A DNA stretch of 23,114 nt from an uncultured Collinsella sp. (GCA_959596495.1 CAUFXK010000027.1:1-23114); one strand, 5' to 3'. Shown: positions 1 through 7,678, counted from the first letter of the stretch. The notes: generated from the letters alone by a model not told the origin. A program made the numbers and translations.

Positions 1-52
1 TAATCGGCTATTATTTGTTTAGACAACTTGAGTTGTAGAGGAGTGACCGGCG
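1..52. other. Upstream sequence at window edge
   Basis: Short AT-rich stretch ahead of the sortase gene. It contains a small perfect inverted repeat, ACAACT (23-28) and AGTTGT (31-36), then the purine-rich ribosome binding site GAGGAG (39-44) of the sortase. There is too little sequence to tell whether the sortase has its own promoter or is the last gene of a pilus operon lying to the left. Confidence 0.4.
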
Positions 53-991
53 ATGGTGCAGGGCGCCAAACATATGAAGAGCAATAACGCCGCGGCCAAC
101 GGTGGCTCAAGCCCTCAGTCCAAACCTCAACCAAAGCCCAAGCGTCGCCGCAAACGACTGCCACGCTGGGCCGACCGGCTTATCACCATCGTCATCATCC
201 TTATCGGCGTGGGCCTTATGACCTGGCCGTGGATCTTGGACCGGCTCGAGGCCTCGGGCGTGTTCAACCAGATCAGCACCGTGTCCAGCACCGTGGACGC
301 GCTGTCTGCCGAGGAGCGCGAGCGCATCCTGCTCCAGGCGCGCTCCTTTAACGAGCAGCTGGCGGGCGAGGCTACCGAGCTCCCCGCCGAACAGATCGAG
401 CCCTACGACCAGCAGCTCATCTTTGACCGCGATCCCATGATGAGCTGGGTCGAGATTCCCTCCATCGACGTGAGCATGCCCATCTACCATGGCACGAGCG
501 AGGAGGTCCTTATGGCGGGCGTCGGCCACCTGGAGGGCACGAGCCTGCCGGTGGGCGGCACCTCGACGCATTGCGTGCTCACCGCGCACTCGGGCATGCG
601 CAACCTGAGCATGTTCGACGACATCCACTCGCTGGAGCCCGGCGACCTGGTGCTGCTACATACCATGAACAAGACGCTCGCCTACAAGATGGTGGACTCC
701 GAGGTGGTGCTGCCCGAGGAGATGGAGTCGCTGACCATCGAGCCCGGCGCCGACAAGGTGACGCTCGTCACCTGTACGCCCTACGGCGTGAACGACCATC
801 GTCTGCTGGTGCATTGCGTGCGCACCAAGTACAGCAAGAAGGACGTCGACAAGCAAAAGTCGCTGGCCAGCCGCCACTGGGGCAAGCGCGAGTTTGCCGT
901 GCTCATCGTGGTCGTAGCCATTGTGCTGTTGCTGCTGGACATCGTGATCCACGCGGTCCGTAAGCGCCGCAAGGCCAAGGCCTCGGCATAA
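53..991 (+). CDS. Class C sortase (pilin-polymerising transpeptidase)
   Basis: Membrane-bound cysteine transpeptidase of 312 aa that would cleave the sorting signal of pilin subunits outside the cell and join them to one another. A basic cytoplasmic tail (about residues 24-42) precedes a transmembrane segment at about 43-60. A DP pair at 127-128, just before the sortase core, sits where class C enzymes carry the active-site lid. The core has the SLPVGG block (164-169), catalytic His179 in LTAHSG, Cys241 in TLVTCTPYGVN and Arg250 in HRLLVH. A second transmembrane segment at 281-301 with a basic end is also typical of class C. The start at 53 has GAGGAG about 8 nt upstream. An in-frame ATG at 74 is the alternative start. 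No pilin gene is visible, so substrates probably lie to the left. Confidence 0.93.
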   Translation: MVQGAKHMKSNNAAANGGSSPQSKPQPKPKRRRKRLPRWADRLITIVIILIGVGLMTWPWILDRLEASGVFNQISTVSSTVDALSAEERERILLQARSFNEQLAGEATELPAEQIEPYDQQLIFDRDPMMSWVEIPSIDVSMPIYHGTSEEVLMAGVGHLEGTSLPVGGTSTHCVLTAHSGMRNLSMFDDIHSLEPGDLVLLHTMNKTLAYKMVDSEVVLPEEMESLTIEPGADKVTLVTCTPYGVNDHRLLVHCVRTKYSKKDVDKQKSLASRHWGKREFAVLIVVVAIVLLLLDIVIHAVRKRRKAKASA

Positions 992-1004
992 GACATTCTC
1001 CAGA

Positions 1005-1039
1005 ACCACCACAAAGGGGACAGGCACTTTTGTGGTGGT
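1005..1039. repeat. Small inverted repeat around a GGGGACAGGCAC core
   Basis: Perfect 11-bp arms, ACCACCACAAA at 1005-1015 and TTTGTGGTGGT at 1029-1039, enclose a 13-nt loop beginning GGGGACAGG. It lies 13 bp after the sortase stop. No T-run follows, so it is a poor intrinsic terminator. The loop resembles the AAAGGGAC cores of the hairpins at 5042 and 11344, which suggests a family of dispersed hairpin repeats. Confidence 0.7.
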
Positions 1040-1049
1040 CGGGACTTCC

Positions 1050-1114
1050 AAACCATCACAACATTCGATGAAAAACTCGATTTTGGCGAAAAGCGTCGAA
1101 TGTTGTGATGGTTT
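1050..1114. repeat. Perfect 19-bp inverted repeat
   Basis: Arms at 1050-1068 and 1096-1114 are exact reverse complements (left arm begins AACCATCACAACATT after the first A) around a 27-nt A/T-rich centre. It follows directly on the 1005-1039 hairpin. No gene is associated with it. The arms are longer than expected for a protein-binding site, so a non-autonomous hairpin element is the best guess. Confidence 0.8.
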
Positions 1115-1195
1115 TCGTTGTGAGCAAGACGGTCTTCGTTGTGGGCGAGACGGCTTTCGCTATGGACGGTGCGGTTTCGCTGCAGAACCGCCAGT
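1112..1195 (+). repeat. 21-bp tandem repeat, three copies plus a partial
   Basis: Units at 1112-1132, 1133-1153 and 1154-1174 share the pattern TTTCGTTGTGnGCnAGACGG, with the third more diverged. A fourth partial copy starts at 1175 (TTTCGCTGC). The period equals seven codons, and one frame reads through it as DGFRCEQ, DGLRCGR, DGFRYGR, but that frame has no convincing start and runs into gatC. It is probably non-coding. Confidence 0.6.
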
Positions 1196-1276
1196 CCGTT
1201 GCCTGCCCGACTCGCCGCCCTCGTTACGTTTTCGCTGCATTTGGGTAAAGCACCTGCTCCAAGCGGCGTTGCCTTG

Positions 1277-1282
1277 TATACT
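1277..1282 (+). promoter_or_regulatory. Candidate -10 box for gatCAB
   Basis: TATACT preceded directly by TG lies 35 bp before the chosen gatC start. No good -35 hexamer sits 16-18 bp upstream, so this is a weak call based on the -10 alone. Confidence 0.35.
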
Positions 1283-1317
1283 AGAGCGGTTTATCTGTTA
1301 TGCGGAAGGGAGCGCCT

Positions 1318-1629
1318 ATGGCACTCAGCGAGAAAGACGTGCGCGGCATCGCCGAGTACGCAAAGATCGCACTGACCGATGACGAGCTCACCCAGATGAC
1401 GTCCTACATGAACGACGCCGTCCAGATGCTCGAGCCCGTCTTGCAATATGACTTGCCCGACGTGGAGCCTACGTTCCATCCTATCGGAAGCCTGTCCAAC
1501 GTGATGGGCGATGACCTGCGCGAGCCCGAGCGCGATCTGCCGCTCGACGTCGCGCTCGAAAACGCCGGCAGCGCGCGCGATCGCTACTTCCGCGTGCCGT
1601 CCATTTTGGGAGAGGGGGAGAGCGAGTAA
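1318..1629 (+). CDS. gatC: Asp-tRNA(Asn)/Glu-tRNA(Gln) amidotransferase subunit C
   Basis: Small subunit (103 aa) of the GatCAB amidotransferase. It wraps around GatA and stabilises the complex that converts Glu-tRNA(Gln) and/or Asp-tRNA(Asn) into the amidated form. The N-terminal part (ALSEKDVRGIAEYAKIALTD) and the later DVEPTFHPI region match the family pattern, and the length is usual. ATG 1318 is preferred over the in-frame ATG at 1300 because GGAAGGGAG at about 1304-1312 lies at proper distance from it. The stop codon TAA shares its last base with the gatA start, so the two are translationally coupled. Confidence 0.92.
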   Translation: MALSEKDVRGIAEYAKIALTDDELTQMTSYMNDAVQMLEPVLQYDLPDVEPTFHPIGSLSNVMGDDLREPERDLPLDVALENAGSARDRYFRVPSILGEGESE

Positions 1630-3143
1630 TGGCGCTAAGCTTCGATTCCCTTACCGCCGCCCAGATTGCCGCGGGCGTTGCCGCCGGTGACTTTACCGCT
1701 ACCGAGGTGGCCCAGGCCTCCCTTGCCGCCATCGAGGCGCGTGAGGGCGGGGTCCAGGCATTCCTGCAGGTGGCGCCCGAGCTTGCGCTCGAGGCCGCTG
1801 CACGCGTGGATGCCGATCGTGCCGCAGGCAAGCCGCTGCCCCCGCTCGCGGGCGTGCCGCTGGCCATCAAGGACAACATGAACCTCGTGGGCACGCGCAC
1901 CACCTGCGCTTCCCGCATGCTCGAGGACTACCAGAGCGTCTACACCGCCACCTGCGTCCAGCGCATGCTTGATGCCGGCTGCCTGCCCATGGGCAAGGCC
2001 AACATGGATGAGTTTGCCTTTGGCAGCTCCACCGAGAGTTCGGCGTTCCACCGCACTAACAACCCCTGGGATACCGAGCGCGTGCCCGGCGGCTCCTCGG
2101 GCGGCTCCGCTGCAGCCGTCGCTGCGGGCGAGGTCGCGCTCTCGCTGGGCTCGGACACCGGCGGCTCCATTCGCCAGCCGGCGTCGCTGTGCGGCGTGGT
2201 GGGCTTTAAGCCCACGTATGGCGCCGTGAGCCGTTACGGCGTGGTTGCCTTTGGCTCGTCGCTCGACCAGGTGGGCCCCTTTGGCCGCACGGTCGAGGAT
2301 GTCGCGCTGGCCATGAACGCGCTTACCGGCGCGGGCCACGATCCGTACGACTGCACCAGCCAGGATTGCGCCGTCGACTTTACCGAGCATCTCAACGACA
2401 GCATCGAGGGCAAGCGCGTGGGTATCATCCCCGCGTTTATGGAGGCCGAGGGCCTGACGCCCGAGGTCAAGGCCGCTGTTCAGCGCGCCGCCCAGGAGCT
2501 GCAGAATCAGGGTGCCGAGCTGGTCGAGGTCGACCTGCCGCACCTGGACGCCGCCATCGCCGCCTACTACGTTATCGGCCCGGCTGAGGCGTTCTCCAAC
2601 CTGGCCCGTTTTGACGGCATTCGCTACGGCTATCAGGAGGAGGGCTGCGCCAACCTGTCCGACCAGAGCTCGCTCTCGCGCGCCCACGGCTTTGGCGCCG
2701 AGGCCAAGCGCCGTCAGATGCTCGGCGCCTACCTGCTGAGCTCGGGCGTGTACGACAAGTACTACTACGCCGCGCAAAAGGCCCGCACGCTCATCACTCA
2801 GGACTACGACGCCGCGTATGCCAAGGTGGACACCATCCTCATGCCCGCCTCGCCGCGCACGGCCTTTAAGTTTGGCGAGATCAGCGATCCCACGCAGATG
2901 TACCTCTCCGACCTGTACACCATCTCGCTCAACATTTGCGGCAACGGTGGCATCTCGGTGCCGCTGGGTCTGGGCGAGGACAGCAAGCTGCCCGTTTCTG
3001 CCCAGCTGGTGGGTCCGGCCTTTAAGGACCGTCAGCTGCTCACGTTTGCCCGCGCCCTGGAGCGCGGCTTTGCCGACGCCGCCACGGGTGCGCCCGCGCT
3101 TTCCGTCGCGCCCGATTTTGCCGGGAAGGGAGGCGAGCTGTAA
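1629..3143 (+). CDS. gatA: Asp-tRNA(Asn)/Glu-tRNA(Gln) amidotransferase subunit A
   Basis: Amidase subunit (504 aa) that hydrolyses glutamine to supply ammonia to GatB. It has the amidase-signature Ser-cisSer-Lys triad: Lys81 in PLAIKDN, Ser156 in the GGSSGGSAAAVAAG block and Ser180 in DTGGSIRQP. The remaining sequence (VGFKPTYGAVSRYG, and GNGGISVPLG near the C-terminus) is colinear with bacterial GatA. The start overlaps the gatC stop (TAATG), preceded by a purine-rich GGAGAGGGGGAG. The stop overlaps the gatB start in the same way. GatCAB implies that GlnRS and/or AsnRS is absent, or that this route is used alongside it. Confidence 0.97.
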   Translation: MALSFDSLTAAQIAAGVAAGDFTATEVAQASLAAIEAREGGVQAFLQVAPELALEAAARVDADRAAGKPLPPLAGVPLAIKDNMNLVGTRTTCASRMLEDYQSVYTATCVQRMLDAGCLPMGKANMDEFAFGSSTESSAFHRTNNPWDTERVPGGSSGGSAAAVAAGEVALSLGSDTGGSIRQPASLCGVVGFKPTYGAVSRYGVVAFGSSLDQVGPFGRTVEDVALAMNALTGAGHDPYDCTSQDCAVDFTEHLNDSIEGKRVGIIPAFMEAEGLTPEVKAAVQRAAQELQNQGAELVEVDLPHLDAAIAAYYVIGPAEAFSNLARFDGIRYGYQEEGCANLSDQSSLSRAHGFGAEAKRRQMLGAYLLSSGVYDKYYYAAQKARTLITQDYDAAYAKVDTILMPASPRTAFKFGEISDPTQMYLSDLYTISLNICGNGGISVPLGLGEDSKLPVSAQLVGPAFKDRQLLTFARALERGFADAATGAPALSVAPDFAGKGGEL

Positions 3144-4819
3144 TGAAGGAGCTTTCCGAGGTCCTGCAGGATTGGGAGGCCGTGATCGGCCTGGAGATCC
3201 ATACCGAGCTCACCGCACTCGATACCAAGATGTTCTGCAACTGCAAGCTCAGCCACGATGACGAGCCCAACGCCAACGTGTGCCCGGTGTGCCTGGGCCT
3301 GCCCGGCGCCCTGCCGGTGCCCAACAAGCGCGCCATCGAGAGCATCGTCAAGGCCGGTCTTGCCACCAACTGCGAGATCCAGCGCCACTCGATGTTCTAC
3401 CGCAAGCACTACTTCTATCCCGATATGGCCAAGAACTTCCAGACCACGCAGGGTCCGGTTGCCTTTGCCATGTACGGTCATCTGGACCTGGACGTGACCG
3501 GTCGCGGTGCCGCCGAGCGCCCCGACTGCGCGTTTGGTGAGGCCGAGGCCCAGAGCCTGGCGAGCGCCTCGGCCAACGCCGAGGGCCTGTCCACGTCCAT
3601 GACGTCGACCATGCGCGAGGGTAACCAGCGCGCCGGCCATCTGGCCAGCTATGACGCGTCCAGCCTGCAGATGCCCGAGCGTCGCGAGGATGGTTCCTAC
3701 ACGGTGCCTATCCGCATCCTGCGCATCCACATGGAGGAGGACGCCGCCAAGATGGTCCACGTGGGCGGCGCCGAGGGCCGCATTACCGCCGCGGCCGAGT
3801 CACTCGTCGACTACAACCGCTGCGGCACGCCTTTGATTGAGCTCGTGACTGAGCCCGATCTGCGCACGCCTGAGGAAGCGCGCCTGTTTATGGAGAAGCT
3901 CCGTCGCATCTTTGTGACGCTGGGCATTTCGGACTGCTCCATGGAGAAGGGCTCCATGCGCTGCGACGGCAACGTGTCGCTGCGCCGCCGCGGCGAGACC
4001 AAGCTGGGCACCAAGACCGAACTCAAGAACCTCAACTCGTTTAAGAGCCTGCACGATGGCCTTGCCTACGAGATCTGCCGCCAGGCCGAGGTGCTCGAGG
4101 AGGGCGGCATCATTTACCAGGAGACCCGCCACTGGGAGCCCAGCCGCAAGCGCACCGTGGTCATGCGCGTGAAGGAGACGGCCGACGACTATCGCCTGTT
4201 CCCCGATCCCGATCTGGCGCCGTTCGACCTGGACGACGAGTTCATCGACCGCTGCCGTGGCGAGATCCCTGAGCTGCCCGATGCCAAGCGCGCCCGTTTT
4301 GAGGCCGACTTTGGCATTAAGACGGCCGATGCCGAGCAAATCGCCGGCGACCCGGAGTTTGCCGACTTCTTTGAGGCCGCCGCTGCCGGTATGGCCGGCA
4401 AGGAGGCCCAGACGGTCGCGAACCTGCTGGTCAACGAGATGATCGCCTATCTTAAGGGCGCGGGCGTGTCGCTGGCCGGGTCCGGCATCGCACCGGCTCA
4501 GGTGGCAGCGCTTGCCAAGCTGCTGGCGACCGATGCCATCAGCTCCAACCAGGCGCACGAGGTCTTTGAGGCCATGGCCCAGACCGGCGACGACCCCAAC
4601 AAGATCGTTGACGAGCGTGGTATGCGTCAGGTGAGCGATGCCGGCGCGCTGCAGCCGATTGTGGACGAGGTGCTGGCTAACTGTGCCGAGCAGGCGCAGC
4701 AGTATCGTGACGGCAACCAGAAGGTCATCGGCTTTTTGGTGGGCCAGTGCATGAAGGCGAGCCGCGGCAAGGGCAACCCGAAGCTCTTCAACGAGTTGCT
4801 GAGAACGTCGCTCTCGTAA
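3143..4819 (+). CDS. gatB: Asp-tRNA(Asn)/Glu-tRNA(Gln) amidotransferase subunit B, long form
   Basis: Kinase/amidotransferase subunit that binds the mischarged tRNA, phosphorylates its side chain and completes amidation. GLEIHTEL (16-23) and the zinc-cradle cysteines C32, C34, C47 and C50 are present, as are the FYRKHYFYPDMAKNFQ block (85-100) and RIHMEEDAAK (194-203). The C-terminal third has the tRNA-binding YqeY-like tail, ending near QCMKASRGKGNPK. At 558 aa it is longer than the roughly 470-500 aa I expect. The excess is an extra segment at about 121-187, between GHLDLDVTG and VPIRILRIH, rich in Ala, Ser and Glu. There is no frameshift and the flanking motifs are intact, so this looks like a lineage insertion. 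Confidence 0.96.
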   Translation: MKELSEVLQDWEAVIGLEIHTELTALDTKMFCNCKLSHDDEPNANVCPVCLGLPGALPVPNKRAIESIVKAGLATNCEIQRHSMFYRKHYFYPDMAKNFQTTQGPVAFAMYGHLDLDVTGRGAAERPDCAFGEAEAQSLASASANAEGLSTSMTSTMREGNQRAGHLASYDASSLQMPERREDGSYTVPIRILRIHMEEDAAKMVHVGGAEGRITAAAESLVDYNRCGTPLIELVTEPDLRTPEEARLFMEKLRRIFVTLGISDCSMEKGSMRCDGNVSLRRRGETKLGTKTELKNLNSFKSLHDGLAYEICRQAEVLEEGGIIYQETRHWEPSRKRTVVMRVKETADDYRLFPDPDLAPFDLDDEFIDRCRGEIPELPDAKRARFEADFGIKTADAEQIAGDPEFADFFEAAAAGMAGKEAQTVANLLVNEMIAYLKGAGVSLAGSGIAPAQVAALAKLLATDAISSNQAHEVFEAMAQTGDDPNKIVDERGMRQVSDAGALQPIVDEVLANCAEQAQQYRDGNQKVIGFLVGQCMKASRGKGNPKLFNELLRTSLS

Positions 4820-4822
4820 ACG

Positions 4823-4958
4823 GGAACCGAGGGGCCGGGCGCAGGGCCTTGCCTCTCAATTTCGGACAGTCCTGACTCACGACGGAGGCGCCACTGGCGC
4901 CTCCTGTTCGTGCGGAACTCATTGAGAGGCAAGGCCCTGTGCCCGGCCCCTCGGTTCC
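4823..4958. repeat. 136-bp inverted repeat with 38-bp arms
   Basis: Arms at 4823-4860 and 4921-4958 are reverse complements over 38 bp with one exception (G4841/T4940), which would be a G-U pair in RNA. The left arm begins GGAACCGAGGGGCCGGGC. The centre has its own hairpin (GGAGGCGCCA 4884-4893 with TGGCGCCTCC 4895-4904), flanked by CACGA/TCGTG. It starts three bases after the gatB stop. It has no T-run and no ORF. It could be a MITE-like element or a very strong RNA hairpin protecting the gatCAB mRNA end. Confidence 0.85.
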
Positions 4959-5006
4959 GTGACGACTCGGCCGTTCGGGTCAGGCGGGCTGAATGGAATA
5001 GAGTGA

Positions 5007-5035
5007 ATGGGCGCGCCGTTGGCGCGTCCATTTTT
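5007..5035 (+). terminator. Rho-independent terminator of gatCAB
   Basis: Stem 5007-5017 / 5021-5031 (ATGGGCGCGCC, loop GTT, GGCGCGTCCAT, one G-U pair) is followed by TTTTT at 5031-5035. Confidence 0.8.
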
Positions 5036-5041
5036 GTGCGG

Positions 5042-5068
5042 GTGACAAAGGGACTGTCCCTTTGTCAC
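5042..5068. repeat. 27-bp perfect palindrome with AAAGGGAC core
   Basis: GTGACAAAGGGAC at 5042-5054 is the exact reverse complement of 5056-5068, with one central base. The right side continues CATTG. Nearly the same sequence, including the TCACATTG flank, recurs at 11344-11369. I take it as a dispersed intergenic hairpin repeat. Confidence 0.75.
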
Positions 5069-5127
5069 ATTGCAATGAATGTGATGAAAGTGTGGCGAAA
5101 TGAGCTTAAAACTTCAGTAAATGTGAT

Positions 5128-5173
5128 AAATGTCACGTTTTACCTAGGGTAAAATGTGGGAAATATCACGTTT
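5128..5173 (+). promoter_or_regulatory. Operator-like palindrome and direct repeats before the DUF4143 ATPase
   Basis: The AT-rich region holds a direct repeat, AAATGTCACGTTT (5128-5140) and AAATATCACGTTT (5161-5173), 33 bp apart. Between them is the palindrome TTTTACC-TAG-GGTAAAA (5138-5154), whose right half includes a possible -10 box, TAAAAT (5149-5154 region). No clear -35 is visible. Placement 30-75 bp before the start suits a regulator site. The protein that binds it is unknown. Confidence 0.4.
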
Positions 5174-5202
5174 ACGGAAGTTTCTTTGCGGGAGGTTCGG
5201 TC

Positions 5203-6567
5203 ATGCAGCGAGATATCATTGCCAAGCTTAACGCTTGGAAAGCGTCGGAATATCGTAAGCCGCTTATCCTTAAGGGGGCGCGCCAGGTTGGAAAGACGTG
5301 GGCGCTTAAGGAGTTCGGCCGAACCTCGTACCTCAATTTTGTGTATCTGACGCTCGAGGAGCCGTCACCTGGGGTACAGAGCGAGTACGCTCAGTTTTTC
5401 GAAGGTACGCGCGATCCTCGACGGATCATCTCAAATCTTTCCCTGGCACTTGGACAGCCTATCGAGCCCGGCGAAACGCTGCTTATTATTGATGAGATCC
5501 AGGATTGTCCTTCCGCAGTCGGCGCCCTCAAATACTTCTGTGACGAGGCCCCCGAGTATCACGTCGCATGCGCAGGGTCTTTGTTGGGCGTTCGCTTGTC
5601 CCGTGAGACCAGCGCTTTTCCGGTGGGAAAGGTCGAGTTCATGGAGATGCGCCCCATGAGCTTTTCCGAGTTTCTGAAAGCCGAGGGCGCTGCAAACTAC
5701 GACGAATACCTTGGCGGCCTGGATCAGATCGAGACAGTGCCCGATTTCTTCCATGTCCGTCTCGTCGAGCATCTTCGTCGTTATTTTGCATGCGGCGGCA
5801 TGCCAGAGGCTCTTGGCCGGTGGGTGGAGACGGGCGATATCGTTCAGGTCGATAAGGTGTTGTCTGATCTCTTGGATTCCTACGAGCGCGATTTTGCCAA
5901 GCATGGTGGCCGTGCGCAGTTCGCCAAGCTTTCGCAAATATGGAACTCGATTCCAGCTCAGTTGGCGCGCGAGAACAAAAAGTTCGTTTGGGGTGCGGTG
6001 CGCGAGGGGGCTCGTGCTCGAGAATACGAGGATGCTCTGGAATGGCTTGCCGATGCTGGGCTCATCACGGCGGTTCGCCTTAATGCTGCCGGTGGTGTGC
6101 CGCTCTCTGCGTACGATGACCTCAAGGCATTTAAAGTCTACTGTCTTGATGTCGGCTTGCTGCGCCGCATGGCAAGGCTGGATGCGTCCGCTTTTGCCAT
6201 CTCGGATGCGCTATTTTCGGAGTTCAAAGGTTCGTTCGCCGAGAACTATGTGCTTCAGGCATTACTTTCACAGTTAGATGCTGCTCCGCGTTATTGGACA
6301 AACGAGAAGCCGAAGCACGAAGTCGATTTTTTGATTCAAGTCGGAAACGAAATCGTTCCCGTCGAGGTCAAATCGGGAGAGGTCGTTCATTCCAAGAGCC
6401 TTAAGTACTATGCCGACAAGCATGCGGAGACGACTCCATTGAGGGTCCGCTACTCACTTAAGAACCTAAAGCTCGACGACGGGGTGCTCAACATTCCGTT
6501 GTATTTGGCTGATCGATCTGTCCCTCTTATCAAAAAGGCGCTTGATTGTGCGCATCTTGACGTTTAG
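5203..6567 (+). CDS. AAA ATPase with C-terminal DUF4143 domain
   Basis: 454-aa P-loop ATPase of the common AAA_14/DUF4143 architecture, whose cellular role is not established. Walker A is GARQVGKT (25-32) and Walker B is LLIIDE (93-98), followed by the sensor-like HVACAGSLLG (120-129). The C-terminal half has the DUF4143 pattern, including AENYV (346-350) and the nuclease-like residues EVDF (373-376) and VEVKSG (387-392), which resemble a PD-(D/E)XK core. GGAGG at 5191-5195 supports the start. Codon use is less GC-biased than in neighbours (many TTT, GAT, CTT, AAG/AAA mixes), which suggests later acquisition. The gene stands alone, convergent with the AraC gene, and has its own AT-rich upstream region. 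Confidence 0.88.
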   Translation: MQRDIIAKLNAWKASEYRKPLILKGARQVGKTWALKEFGRTSYLNFVYLTLEEPSPGVQSEYAQFFEGTRDPRRIISNLSLALGQPIEPGETLLIIDEIQDCPSAVGALKYFCDEAPEYHVACAGSLLGVRLSRETSAFPVGKVEFMEMRPMSFSEFLKAEGAANYDEYLGGLDQIETVPDFFHVRLVEHLRRYFACGGMPEALGRWVETGDIVQVDKVLSDLLDSYERDFAKHGGRAQFAKLSQIWNSIPAQLARENKKFVWGAVREGARAREYEDALEWLADAGLITAVRLNAAGGVPLSAYDDLKAFKVYCLDVGLLRRMARLDASAFAISDALFSEFKGSFAENYVLQALLSQLDAAPRYWTNEKPKHEVDFLIQVGNEIVPVEVKSGEVVHSKSLKYYADKHAETTPLRVRYSLKNLKLDDGVLNIPLYLADRSVPLIKKALDCAHLDV

Positions 6568-6631
6568 ATCCTGGGTGAGCTGACGGGCGGCGGCTAATTA
6601 ATCGCTCCGTTACGGCCAGGGAGCTTGGGCC

Positions 6632-7636
6632 TTAGCGATGCTTGCTTCGCCAAGCCGTGGGTGTCATGCCGGTGTATTGTTTGAAGGCTTGGGCGAAGGC
6701 GGCCTGCTGAGGGTAGCCTAGACGCTCTGCCACCTGCGCTATCGTAAGCGAGCTATCGGCCAAAAGGTCCTGTGCTCGCTCCATGCGGCGTCTGCGAATG
6801 TAGGCGCCCAGGGACTCGCCGGTTTGGGCCTTAAAGGTGGCGCATAGTTTGGAGCGGCTTGTGTAGAGCCTCTCGGCCACCTCGTTGATACCCACGCGTC
6901 TGCCTTTGTCGAGCGTGCGCTCAATCATTGCCGTTGCTTCTTCGGCAATGGTTATGCTGACACGTGTGTCTGCCGCCTGCTGCGCCTGCTTGTGGGCCGC
7001 GCGCGAACAGGCGAGCTCCGCGACCATGGTCTCCACGATGCCTTGCATATAGACGTGTCCGCCTACGGTGCGGGCGCGGTCCTCGTTAATCCGGTGCAGT
7101 GTGTGGCAGATGGCGGACGTCGCTTCCTCGTGCCATGGCTCGGCAAACGCCTCAAAGACCCCTGCGAACTCGGTGGGATAGCGGTGCTCCAGTTCGTCAA
7201 AATATCCAGGCAAAAAGAGCACCGAGCGCGAGTGATAGAGCTGCCCTGCAAACAGCGGGCTTAACTCCTCGCCACAGTTATCTTGGATAAAGCTGCACAC
7301 GGCATTGTTTGGCCACGGTCCATGCAAGAGTTTAAGGTTTGCAGGCGTTATGCCAGCCTCGGGCATGCACATGAGCGTGGGCGCGCTGACCTCGCTCACG
7401 CACGCGTACGGTTCGGGTGTGTATTCGGCCAGGTACATATCGTGCATCGGGGTAATGAAATGCTCCATAACGATGCAGGCGGGGGAGAGAGGCATGATCC
7501 ATGCGCGTCCGTGCGCCCGATCGTTTGCCACCTCGCCGGTAAAGACGGCGCCCTTGCCGGTAAGCTCCAGGCCAAACTGCTCAAACTGCGGTGCGTAGAG
7601 CTCGGTTATGTCGGTCGCTGCCCGCCGTATTTGCAA
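6632..7636 (-). CDS. AraC-family transcriptional regulator
   Basis: 334-aa regulator with an unassigned N-terminal sensing region (about 1-220) and a C-terminal pair of helix-turn-helix motifs: INEVAERLYTSRSKLCATFK at about 250-269 and TIAQVAERLGYPQQAAFAQA at about 298-317, followed by the family's GMTPTAWR. It is divergent from two ABC half-transporters, as is common for AraC regulators of siderophore-type transport systems such as YbtA with YbtPQ, so it probably controls them. The chosen start is TTG at 7636, because GGAAAGGGA lies 6-8 nt ahead on the - strand and no ATG occurs for about 48 codons downstream. The 5' end is therefore moderately certain. Confidence 0.88.
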   Translation of the reverse strand: MQIRRAATDITELYAPQFEQFGLELTGKGAVFTGEVANDRAHGRAWIMPLSPACIVMEHFITPMHDMYLAEYTPEPYACVSEVSAPTLMCMPEAGITPANLKLLHGPWPNNAVCSFIQDNCGEELSPLFAGQLYHSRSVLFLPGYFDELEHRYPTEFAGVFEAFAEPWHEEATSAICHTLHRINEDRARTVGGHVYMQGIVETMVAELACSRAAHKQAQQAADTRVSITIAEEATAMIERTLDKGRRVGINEVAERLYTSRSKLCATFKAQTGESLGAYIRRRRMERAQDLLADSSLTIAQVAERLGYPQQAAFAQAFKQYTGMTPTAWRSKHR

Positions 7637-7665
7637 AAGCGTCCCTTTCCTTTGCAGAAACGTCC
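7630..7665. promoter_or_regulatory. Direct repeats spaced 21 bp at the araC-type gene start
   Basis: TTTGCAAAAGCGTCC (7630-7644) and TTTGCAGAAACGTCC (7651-7665) match at 13 of 15 positions. Their start-to-start distance of 21 bp is two helical turns, which fits AraC-family proteins binding direct half-sites on one DNA face. The first copy overlaps the TTG start and the ribosome binding site, so binding could repress the regulator's own gene. This is inference from spacing only. Confidence 0.4.
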
Positions 7666-7678
7666 ACGCCTGGCTCGA

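Noticed and set aside
1032..1382. Open frame of 116 codons containing heptapeptide repeats
   Set aside because: It starts inside an inverted repeat without a ribosome binding site and overlaps the start of gatC in another frame.
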